Positions 17,146 through 24,035 of a stretch of DNA of 40,231 nt are shown piece after piece. The DNA is from Kluyvera ascorbata ATCC 33433. Its GTDB lineage: Bacteria > Pseudomonadota > Gammaproteobacteria > Enterobacterales > Enterobacteriaceae. Under the pieces are notes generated by a model. It saw only the letters and a program-made list of their open reading frames with translations. It ran no database searches and had not been told where the DNA came from. The stretch is from assembly GCF_000735365.1 (NCBI RefSeq), contig NZ_JMPL01000030.1, positions 1 to 40,231 on the forward strand, written 5' to 3'. The position numbers and the translations under genes were made by a program. Numbering within the stretch: the stretch's first letter is position 1; each line of letters begins with the position of its first letter.

Positions 17146-17182
17146 TGCTGTTCTCTCTCCTTATGGGGGAGAGAACAGCACG
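17146..17182. terminator. Long hairpin between convergent genes
   Basis: A 16-base stem (GTGCTGTTCTCTCTCC with GGGAGAGAACAGCAC, one wobble) around TTAT. It sits 10 bases after the bestrophin stop and 10 bases from the convergent HEPN gene stop. There is no T run on either side. It probably acts as a shared 3' end structure. Confidence 0.5.
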
Positions 17183-17192
17183 GTACCTGTCC

Positions 17193-18785
17193 TCAGCGGA
17201 TAACGTCGTACACCGATTTCTGAATCGCCAACCATTTTTTACTATCGGCATCTCCCGTCGCTTTACTGCGCCGCTCGGCGTTATCCACAGCCAGACGCTG
17301 ACGCGCCACCACCGCAGGCGTGGTGCAGAAAGACTGAAGGTAAGATTTACGAATCGCGGTAAGCTGCGCACCCTGTGAAAGCTCGTGCGTCAGCGTGTTG
17401 ATAAACCGCCGACAGGGCTTAGGTTCATCCATCTGCAAATGGTAGCGCAGCAACAGATTCAACACGTCCTCATGCTGGGCCGCCATCGCCGCATCCGTCC
17501 ACGCAAGCTGCCAGGTCATGCCGGCACGTAAAAACAACGTGGTTACTTCCGTATCATTACGATCTATGGCTGAACGCAGCGCATTGCGATCCCACAGGAT
17601 CCCACGACGAGCCAGCATCTCACGAGGTGATGTCGGCGAAGGACTCTCAGCTTCGGTCACGACAACCGGCTGCGGATGTTCAACGTAGGGCCGCGGCTCC
17701 GGCGATGAGGTCAGCAAACTGATACCGCCAAGCGCCATCCCTAACACCGATACCGCAACCGCCCCCCACAGTACCGCTGCGGCAATCCGCTCACGGGTGT
17801 CAGCGCGTTCACGCGCTTTATGCGAAAGACGCTCAATACTATCGGCAATCGGTTTTCCATCAACGCCCCAGGCATGGGCAAAGTCCCGTGCGAGCGTCCA
17901 GTAGCGCTGAATTTCACTGCCGTCCGCCGCCATCAAGCTGGCAGGGTTTACCCGCGTACGCCCCTGTTCGTAGGCGTGTTGAACCGGGGTGGTGATTTGC
18001 TCGGAATAGAGATCTAACAGCTGGCACTCCATTTCCGTCAACGGGTGGTGTGCCAGCAACGTATTACGCATCCGGCGCACATCGTCGAGAAAGGTGTGCA
18101 GCGTCAGACGCTGCTCGGCGAGAAACGTCAGTGAGGTAGAATGGTTAAAAAGCGAAGAGTAGTAACGCGTGAACGCCTTTTTATCCACAATTAACAGCGC
18201 CAGCTCGCTAAACGTCATGCCATCAAGGACGTTTTCCGTCGGGCTGCGCGAACGCCAGCGCATCACATCGTGTGAACCAAACTGGGCGCTAAGATACTGG
18301 TGGAGATGGGGAATATCCGGCCAGACCTGCATCACCAGCCCGCGCAGCGTAAGCTGAATGGTGCGAATCTGCCGTTCGGCCTGTTCCTGTAGCTGTTCGG
18401 CATCGCCAGCATAGCCGGTATTAAACATCAGTAACGGCTGCTGCTGCTTGATTTGCTCTAGCGTCACCACAAACCGTTCGGCGGCAATCAGCTGATTTTC
18501 CGTTGCCGTGAGGCCATGCTCATAGGAGGGGATCCCCTGCTGGAGATGCCTCAACTGGAGCATAAATTCACTCAACTGGCTGTCGTTTATATTAAGCCGC
18601 TTGGCCACGGCGCCCCAGCCGCCAAGGTTAAGTCGTGCTTGATCAAGCTGCTCCAGAAACCAACGGGGATCTTTACCTTCCGTCACGCGCAGCTTTAGCA
18701 GCGTGAGGATTTCTAGCGAAGCCTGACGTATCACGCTCAGGCAATGCTCATACTGCTGGCCAACCTGTCGCGATAACGTCGACAT
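17193..18785 (-). CDS. STY4199-family HEPN protein with membrane anchor and ankyrin-like tail
   Basis: A 530-residue protein I recognise as the STY4199 family of enterobacterial HEPN-domain proteins; its function is unknown. Residues 1-330 are mostly helical and soluble. Within FLDDVRRMRNTLLAHHPL there is an R240-N-x4-H246 signature, the R-x4-6-H catalytic motif of HEPN ribonucleases, with the polar residue (Asn) after Arg typical of active forms. One transmembrane helix spans about 335-358 (AAAVLWGAVAVSVLGMALGGISLL). A Pro/Ser/Glu-rich linker (360-387) follows, then an ankyrin-like helical pair (about 390-450, LRSAIDRNDTEVTTLFLRAG). It is convergent with the bestrophin gene and divergent from the GNAT gene. 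HEPN RNases often act in toxin-antitoxin or anti-phage defence; that role here is inference. Confidence 0.8.
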   Translation of the reverse strand: MSTLSRQVGQQYEHCLSVIRQASLEILTLLKLRVTEGKDPRWFLEQLDQARLNLGGWGAVAKRLNINDSQLSEFMLQLRHLQQGIPSYEHGLTATENQLIAAERFVVTLEQIKQQQPLLMFNTGYAGDAEQLQEQAERQIRTIQLTLRGLVMQVWPDIPHLHQYLSAQFGSHDVMRWRSRSPTENVLDGMTFSELALLIVDKKAFTRYYSSLFNHSTSLTFLAEQRLTLHTFLDDVRRMRNTLLAHHPLTEMECQLLDLYSEQITTPVQHAYEQGRTRVNPASLMAADGSEIQRYWTLARDFAHAWGVDGKPIADSIERLSHKARERADTRERIAAAVLWGAVAVSVLGMALGGISLLTSSPEPRPYVEHPQPVVVTEAESPSPTSPREMLARRGILWDRNALRSAIDRNDTEVTTLFLRAGMTWQLAWTDAAMAAQHEDVLNLLLRYHLQMDEPKPCRRFINTLTHELSQGAQLTAIRKSYLQSFCTTPAVVARQRLAVDNAERRSKATGDADSKKWLAIQKSVYDVIR

Positions 18786-18919
18786 TTTCCCATTCCTTAA
18801 TCAACAGCAAGGTTTTTCGCCTTAGGATTAATAGGTTACTTATTTGTTATTTTTGTCGTTACACCATAGAGCAATTCAGGCAAATTAGCAGTCCCGGCCC
18901 CCCTTCAGAATGTGAAATT

Positions 18920-19462
18920 ATGATCGCGCTCACCACAGAACGTTTAGTCTGTACCCCAATCGTCGAAAGCGACTGGTCTTTTTTCTTATCGCTACAGCAG
19001 CATCCACAGGTCATGCGCTATGTGGCTGATAACCGACACGAAGAGGATATCAGGGCCGCTTTTGACACCAGGCTGCATCCCTGGTCACCCGGTGCTGAAC
19101 ACTGGTTATGTCTGGTAGTGCGTGACTCTCAACAAACGCCACTGGGCGTGACGGGCTATATCCATCGGGACAGCGACTGTGCGGAAGTGGGTTTTTTATT
19201 TGCCCCTGAAGCGCAGGGGAAAGGTTATGGCAGTGAGTCTCTTCGTGCGGTATGTGACTACGCCTTTCAACACGGCGGCATACGCCGCCTGACGGCAACG
19301 GTCACCGCGGGCAATATCGCCTCGCGGCGAACGCTTGAAAAAATGGGATTTGTGCTTGAAGGCGAGCTACGAGAAAGCTACTTCCTGGCAGGGGAGTGGC
19401 AAAATGACTGGCTCTTCAGCCTATTGAATCATGAATATAATCATTCTCAGACATCTGGCTAA
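18920..19462 (+). CDS. GNAT-family N-acetyltransferase (RimJ/RimL-like)
   Basis: A 180-residue acetyltransferase. It shows the RimJ/RimL-type opening (LTTERLVCTPIVESDWSFFLSLQQHPQVMRYV) and the acetyl-CoA pyrophosphate-binding loop Q99-GKGYG104 in LFAPEAQGKGYGSESL. The following helix has NIASRRTLEKMGFVLEGELRESYF, typical of the family fold near the C-terminus. The acceptor could be a protein N-terminus, an amino acid or a small molecule; the sequence does not say. The lysozyme-like gene begins 56 bases downstream in the same direction, so the two may share a transcript. The Shine-Dalgarno is weak. Confidence 0.9.
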   Translation: MIALTTERLVCTPIVESDWSFFLSLQQHPQVMRYVADNRHEEDIRAAFDTRLHPWSPGAEHWLCLVVRDSQQTPLGVTGYIHRDSDCAEVGFLFAPEAQGKGYGSESLRAVCDYAFQHGGIRRLTATVTAGNIASRRTLEKMGFVLEGELRESYFLAGEWQNDWLFSLLNHEYNHSQTSG

Positions 19463-19518
19463 TAGCGGTGTCAAAATGGCTCTTTTACACTCTTCATTCC
19501 ATTAAATGAGGGGCAAAG

Positions 19519-19959
19519 ATGTTGAATACCGCTACGCCGAGCCTGTCGGGATTAGAGTTTATTAAGCGTTATCAAGGGTTGTCGCTGGAACAATACCAGG
19601 ATGAAGAGGGGCTGTGGGTGGTAGGTTATGGGCATCTGATACGCGGCCATGAGCGCTTCGAGACCGCAATAACCCGCAGCCAGGCCGAAATGCTCTTTCA
19701 GCAGGATGTCGCAGATTACCAGCATTTACTCCATCAATGCTTACGGGTGCCAGTCAGCCAGCGCCAGTTCGATGCCCTGCTATCGCTGGCATTCAGTCTT
19801 GGGCCCGAGGCGTTACAACAATCCCCTATCCTGCATAGCATTAATCAAGGCCTGTTTGCTGACGCTATTGCAGGCTGGCAACAAGAAGGGAAACGGCAGA
19901 GCAGCCTGGCGACAGAGCGCCAGGCTGAAGCAGAATTATTCCAGGCAGATATTACCTGA
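19519..19959 (+). CDS. Lysozyme-fold (GH24) protein lacking two catalytic residues
   Basis: A 146-residue protein with the T4-type lysozyme (glycoside hydrolase 24) fold and no signal peptide. The diagnostic region is RYQGLSLEQYQDEEGLWVVGYGH (split: RYQGLSLEQYQD, EEGLWVVGYGH), which aligns without gaps to T4 lysozyme IDEGLRLKIYKD, TEGYYTIGIGH. The catalytic Glu11 is replaced by Gln19 and Thr26 by Val34; Asp20 is kept as D28. The central FDALLSLAFSLG helix also matches the family (QFDALVSFAFNVG type). The ribosome site GAGGGG is strong, and the frame is intact, so the gene seems maintained. It is probably a binding or regulatory protein, not a muramidase. The last 24 bases overlap the convergent yhjB stop region. 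Confidence 0.87.
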   Translation: MLNTATPSLSGLEFIKRYQGLSLEQYQDEEGLWVVGYGHLIRGHERFETAITRSQAEMLFQQDVADYQHLLHQCLRVPVSQRQFDALLSLAFSLGPEALQQSPILHSINQGLFADAIAGWQQEGKRQSSLATERQAEAELFQADIT

Positions 19960-20562
19960 AGATTTTCGATTATTTAGCAGCATGGCAGCCTGTGTGCGGT
20001 TTTTAACGCCAAGCCGGCGGTACAACGACTCAAGGTGTGCCTTCACCGTTCCGGCGCTAATATCCAGCGCCCGGCTGATCTCTTTATTCGATTCACCGTT
20101 TGCCAACAACAATAATATTTCACGCTGACGCTGGCTCAGATTATCCAAACCCTGCTTATCATGTTCATAATCCATACGCCAGTCGCCCGGCAGGCAAATA
20201 AGCCCCCGCATCACACCTTTGATTGTCTGCACGAATATCTCAACGCTGGCATCTCGTGGAATAATAGCCTGTACGTTATAGGCCAGCATGTCATTCAGCC
20301 AGGTGCGGTTATAATCATTCACAATAATGATACCTTTTGACTCCGGAAACTGCTGATGTTTTTCCTGTAACAGCCATTGGCAGAAGTCATGATCCAGACC
20401 ACCGTCCAGAATCAGTATCGCATCAGGATGCTGTAACAGCTGCCGCCACAGGTCATCGGCCTGACTAACAGCAGAAATATCAATTCCTGGAATATGTTCC
20501 TGTAAGCTTATTTTCATTCCATGAATAAATATTGACTGCCTGTCAAACATCACTACCTGCAT
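19936..20562 (-). CDS. yhjB: LuxR/FixJ-family response regulator YhjB
   Basis: A 208-residue orphan regulator close to E. coli YhjB (200 residues): MQVVMFDRQSIFIHGMKISLQ at the start, PRD.SVE in the middle, and an almost identical C-terminus. Residues 1-120 look like a receiver domain (possible phospho-acceptor D53 in LILDGGLD). About 140-200 is the LuxR helix-turn-helix (LSQRQREILLLLANGESNKEISRALDIS, then GTVKAHLESLYRRLGVKNRTQAA, listed in two parts). ATG 20562 is chosen from the E. coli alignment and the GGGGA nine bases upstream; a longer frame to 20625 adds 21 unmatched residues. No partner sensor kinase is nearby. Its 3' end overlaps the lysozyme-like gene by 24 bases, tail to tail. Confidence 0.93.
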   Translation of the reverse strand: MQVVMFDRQSIFIHGMKISLQEHIPGIDISAVSQADDLWRQLLQHPDAILILDGGLDHDFCQWLLQEKHQQFPESKGIIIVNDYNRTWLNDMLAYNVQAIIPRDASVEIFVQTIKGVMRGLICLPGDWRMDYEHDKQGLDNLSQRQREILLLLANGESNKEISRALDISAGTVKAHLESLYRRLGVKNRTQAAMLLNNRKSSGNICLE

Positions 20563-20908
20563 AATGGATTCCCCATAAAAATGTAAAACGAATTCTAATG
20601 GCGTGAAGAGTAATCCCCACGGCATAAAATAAGAACCCGTCGTTTGGCCTGGGTCATTTTACGTAGATATCTGACAATCTAAACATCACGATTATGAATG
20701 TTTACAACCCTCTCACTGCGATTACGCATTCAAATAAGTTATCACATCCCAATTAAGAATTGGATGATATAGCTGTCGATGGGATAATATTAATTGGTGA
20801 GATTTAGATTATTCACGGAAAAATGGGAAGTAGCTAGTCCGGAATAGGACATTATTTGGCACGATATGTAAATAACGCCTTTGATTCTCAAAGGCGTTAT
20901 CCGGTGGC
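20563..20908. other. Non-coding region between yhjB and the dehydrogenase gene
   Basis: A 346-base, AT-rich stretch with no credible gene. At 20745-20766 an imperfect palindrome (CATCCCAATT, AAG, AATTGGATG) lies about 180 bases upstream of yhjB and could be a regulator site. A perfect hairpin at 20872-20900 lies at the right end. The yhjB promoter should lie here, but I could not identify convincing -35/-10 hexamers. Confidence 0.5.
20872..20900 (-). terminator. Hairpin downstream of the short-chain dehydrogenase gene
   Basis: ATAACGCCTTTGA, loop TTC, TCAAAGGCGTTAT: a perfect 13-base stem, nine bases after the dehydrogenase stop. On the minus strand it is followed by TTTACATAT, a weak T run. 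Confidence 0.65.
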
Positions 20909-21667
20909 TTATAGGAACATACCGCCTGAGACTTCAATACGCTGCGCGGTCATCCAGCGTAGGTTATCGCTGAGCAGTGCGGCAATCGCATCGCCAATGT
21001 CATCCGGCAGGCCTGCGCGGCCCAGCGCAGTCTGCGAGGCGACATACTTGTTCAGATCGTCATTATCGCGAACGCGACCGCCGCCGAAATCCGTTTCAAT
21101 CGCCCCCGGTGCAATGCTGTTGACCGAAATACCGCGCGCGCCCAGCTCTTTCGCCTGGTAACGGGTCAGCACTTCCATTGCCCCTTTCATTGAAGCGTAA
21201 GCGGCGTAACCCGGCAGGGCAAAACGCGCCAGTCCGGTCGAGACGTTCAGAATACGCCCACCCTCTGCTATCAGCGGCAGCAGCCCCTGGGTCAGGAAGA
21301 AGGGTCCCTTAAAGTGAATATTCATCAGCTCATCAAATAACGCCTCTGACGTCTCGGCAAAGGAGGCGTAGAGCCCAATGCCAGCATTGTTCACTAAATA
21401 ATCAAATGTCTCGCGACCCCAGACCTGATTCAGTGCCTCTTTCACCTGTTGGGTGAAAGTAGCAAAGCTAGCAACATCGCTGACGTTCAGCTGCAATGCT
21501 ACTGCTTTCGCCCCTGTTTGCTCAATTTCGGCCACAACTTCCAGTGCAGCATCACGCTGGCTATTGTAGGTGAAGATAATATCCGTTCCCTGCGCGGCAA
21601 GCTTCAGCACCGCATTTTTGCCAAGTCCGCGGCTACCGCCGGTTACTAATGCAATACGTTGAGTCAT
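20909..21667 (-). CDS. Short-chain dehydrogenase/reductase (SDR)
   Basis: A 252-residue classical SDR oxidoreductase. The nucleotide-binding loop is TGGSRGLG near residue 8, the structural NNAG motif is LVNNAGIG, and the catalytic Ser and Tyr-x3-Lys are seen in LNVSTG and YASMK. The C-terminal SIAPGAIETDF and the closing SGGMFL are typical. ATG 21667 has GAGG seven bases upstream; the frame extends to 21805, but that part overlaps the divergent yhjC start and is not family-like. It is divergent from yhjC with a 119-base gap, so YhjC is the likely regulator. The substrate is unknown. Confidence 0.92.
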   Translation of the reverse strand: MTQRIALVTGGSRGLGKNAVLKLAAQGTDIIFTYNSQRDAALEVVAEIEQTGAKAVALQLNVSDVASFATFTQQVKEALNQVWGRETFDYLVNNAGIGLYASFAETSEALFDELMNIHFKGPFFLTQGLLPLIAEGGRILNVSTGLARFALPGYAAYASMKGAMEVLTRYQAKELGARGISVNSIAPGAIETDFGGGRVRDNDDLNKYVASQTALGRAGLPDDIGDAIAALLSDNLRWMTAQRIEVSGGMFL

Positions 21668-21786
21668 GGGAAACCTCATTTCAGTGGGTGTGTTCGTTGA
21701 GAACAAGCTTATTAGGTGATAAAAGAACAATAAATATCCCTGATTACGCTTCACTGTCTCATCTGGAACAACAATAGGGCATTCTG

Positions 21787-22686
21787 ATGGATAAAATTCA
21801 CGCAATGCAGCTGTTCATCCGCGTCGCTGAACTGGAGAGTTTTTCTCGCGCGGCAGATACCCTTGGCCTTCCTAAAGGTAGCGTATCGCGACAAATTCAG
21901 GCGCTGGAAAACCATTTGGGCTGTCGCCTGCTACACCGCACCACTCGGCGGGTGCTGCTGACTCAGGATGGGATGGTCTACTACGAGCGCGCTAAGGATC
22001 TGCTCAGCAACCTCGACGAACTGGACAGCATGTTTCAGAGTGACCCCAGCAGCGTCAGCGGGCGGCTGCGCGTGGACATGCCGGTCAGCGTGGCGCATAA
22101 AATCGTGATCCCCAAACTGCCCGCTTTTTTACAGCACTATCCCGGTATTGAGATCGAACTCAGCAGTAGCGATCGCCTGGTGGACGTCATTCGGGAAGGC
22201 TTCGACTGCGTAGTGCGCGTGGGTTCGCTGAAAGATTCCGGGTTGATTGCCCGCCCGCTCGGTAAGCTGACCGTCATCAACTGTGCCAGCCCAGGCTATT
22301 TGTCGCGCTTTGGCTATCCGGAGTCACTGGACGACCTCAGCAACCATGCGCTGGTCCACTACGCCACCAGTCTTGGCGTACGCCCGCAGGGGTTTGAAGT
22401 GGCCAAAGAGAACGGCACCCAGTGGGTCAAAACCGGCGGGGTGCTGACGGTGAACAGTACCGAGACTTATCACGCCGCCTGCCTGGCAGGGTTGGGGATT
22501 ATTCAGGTGCCACGGGTGGGCGTGCGCGAGGCGCTGCACAGCGGTGAGCTGGTTGAAATTCTCCCGCAGTACCGGGCGGAGCCGATGCCGGTGTCGCTGA
22601 TTTATCCGCACCGCCGGAATCTTTCGCGGCGGGTGCACCTGTTTATGGAGTGGTTAACCGGGGTGTTGCAGGGGTATGTGGATTGA
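21787..22686 (+). CDS. yhjC: LysR-family transcriptional regulator YhjC
   Basis: A 299-residue LysR regulator equal in length to E. coli YhjC and similar throughout (MDKIHAMQLFIRVAELESFSRAAD, LPKGSVSRQIQALE, the FDCVVR.G core, and ARPLGKLT.INCASP.YL.RFGYP). The N-terminal 60 residues are the winged helix-turn-helix; the rest is the effector domain of the CrgA/DmlR subgroup. AGGG eight bases upstream supports ATG 21787. It is divergent from the SDR gene, an arrangement typical of an activator or repressor with its single target. The inducer is unknown. Confidence 0.92.
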   Translation: MDKIHAMQLFIRVAELESFSRAADTLGLPKGSVSRQIQALENHLGCRLLHRTTRRVLLTQDGMVYYERAKDLLSNLDELDSMFQSDPSSVSGRLRVDMPVSVAHKIVIPKLPAFLQHYPGIEIELSSSDRLVDVIREGFDCVVRVGSLKDSGLIARPLGKLTVINCASPGYLSRFGYPESLDDLSNHALVHYATSLGVRPQGFEVAKENGTQWVKTGGVLTVNSTETYHAACLAGLGIIQVPRVGVREALHSGELVEILPQYRAEPMPVSLIYPHRRNLSRRVHLFMEWLTGVLQGYVD

Positions 22687-22745
22687 TCCCGCCGGCGCTT
22701 TGCTTGGCCGGGTTACAGGTCGCGATGGGTCCCCCGGACGAGGTG
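22686..22745. repeat. Degenerate BIME-like repeat
   Basis: CCGCCGGCGCTTTGCTTGGCCGGGTTAC followed by an altered CCCCCGGACGAGGTG... partner. It is a third copy of the paired unit family found at 461-551 and 8971-9046, here immediately after the yhjC stop and before yhjD. Confidence 0.65.
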
Positions 22746-22809
22746 TAACGCACCGACTCCGGGAACCTTCTATACTTAAGTAAAAGCAATAAAAAGGAAA
22801 ATCAACCTG

Positions 22810-23772
22810 ATGACGTCGGAAAACAACGATAAACGTCTACAGCAAAAGGCTAGCAAGGCGCTGGATAGCGTCACCACCACGGCGCAGAAGATTCAGCGCC
22901 AGCCGATTATCGCGCACCTGATTCGCGCCGCCGAGCGCTTCAACGATCGGCTGGGAAATCAGTTTGGCGCGGCGATCACCTATTTTTCATTCTTATCGAT
23001 GATCCCCATCCTGATGGTGTCGTTCGCTGCCGCCGGGTTTATCCTCGCCTCGCACCCGACGCTGTTGCAGGACATCTTCAATAAGATCCTGACCAACGTC
23101 AGCGACCCAACGCTCGCCGCCACGCTCAAAAGCACCATCAACACCGCCGTCCAGCAGCGTACCACCGTTGGTCTCGTCGGTCTGTGTATTGCGCTCTACT
23201 CCGGGATCAACTGGATGGGCAACCTGCGCGAGGCCATTCGCGCCCAGTCGCGAGACGTCTGGGAACGTACGCCGCAGGATCAGGAGGCCATCTGGATTAA
23301 GTACCTGCGCGACTTCATCTCGCTGATTGGCCTGCTGATTGCGCTGATTGTCACCCTCTCTATTACGTCGGTGGCAGGTTCCGCACAGCAAATGATTATC
23401 TCAGCGCTGTATCTCGACAGCATTGAGTGGCTGAAGCCCGCCTGGCGGCTGATTGGCCTGGCGATTTCAATTTTCGCCAACTACCTGCTGTTCTTCTGGA
23501 TTTTCTGGCGACTGCCTCGCCATCGCCCGCGTAAAAAGGCGTTAATCCGCGGCACCTTTATCGCTGCCATCGGCTTTGAGGTGATCAAAATCATCATGAC
23601 CTGGACGCTGCCAACGCTGGTGAAATCTCCTTCTGGCGCCGCATTTGGCTCGGTGCTAGGCCTGATGGCGTTCTTCTACTTCTTCGCCCGTCTGACGCTG
23701 TTCTGCGCTGCGTGGATTGCCACCGCAGAGTACAAAGACGACCCGAGAATGCCGGGAAAAACCCACCGCTAA
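22810..23772 (+). CDS. yhjD: Inner-membrane protein YhjD (YihY/virulence-BrkB family)
   Basis: A 320-residue membrane protein of the YihY/BrkB family, nearly identical to E. coli YhjD across its core (QRQPIIAH, RFNDRLGNQFGAAITYFSFLSMIPILMVSFAA in parts, INWMGNLREAIRAQSRDVWER, PSGAAFGSVLGLMAFFYFFARLTLF). About six transmembrane helices are visible. In E. coli a single substitution in YhjD (R134C) lets cells live without Kdo on lipid A, so it has been proposed to move lipid A precursor across the inner membrane. AAGGA lies 11 bases before ATG 22810. A 25-base palindrome follows the gene. Confidence 0.95.
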   Translation: MTSENNDKRLQQKASKALDSVTTTAQKIQRQPIIAHLIRAAERFNDRLGNQFGAAITYFSFLSMIPILMVSFAAAGFILASHPTLLQDIFNKILTNVSDPTLAATLKSTINTAVQQRTTVGLVGLCIALYSGINWMGNLREAIRAQSRDVWERTPQDQEAIWIKYLRDFISLIGLLIALIVTLSITSVAGSAQQMIISALYLDSIEWLKPAWRLIGLAISIFANYLLFFWIFWRLPRHRPRKKALIRGTFIAAIGFEVIKIIMTWTLPTLVKSPSGAAFGSVLGLMAFFYFFARLTLFCAAWIATAEYKDDPRMPGKTHR

Positions 23773-23779
23773 ACGCTAT

Positions 23780-23804
23780 GTTGGGCTGAAAATTTCAGCC
23801 CAAC
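23780..23804. terminator. Perfect palindromic hairpin after yhjD
   Basis: Arms GTTGGGCTGAAA and TTTCAGCCCAAC around a single A give a 12-base stem eight bases after the yhjD stop. No T run follows, so termination would be inefficient or Rho-assisted. Confidence 0.55.
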
Positions 23805-23882
23805 CCGTCGAATTAGCATATAAATCCAGCCTGTAACTTTTATTTAACCAAAAACCAGTTTTATCATCTAATACACAAAAAA

Positions 23883-23898
23883 TGTGAAGCATTTCATG
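23883..23898. promoter_or_regulatory. Candidate CRP site upstream of yhjE
   Basis: TGTGA-AGCATT-TCATG within AAATGTGA...TCATGTTT: the left half is perfect, and the right half has three of five conserved bases, with correct spacing. It lies about 140 bases before the yhjE start. The rest of the 263-base gap is AT-rich leader without a gene. Confidence 0.4.
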
Positions 23899-24035
23899 TT
23901 TGATAATTTACGGGTATAGAAATTATCCACTTTTTGCTGCTCTTTGCGCCATTTTACAATCCTGTTACAGATTGAAATGTCGCTTTTGCTATGTCTAATA
24001 TGGCCTTTCGTTCGCTATACATATTAGAAAAGACT

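Noticed and set aside
19519-19959. Remnant of a prophage lysis cassette
   Set aside because: No holin, spanin or other phage gene is adjacent; the flanks are chromosomal genes.
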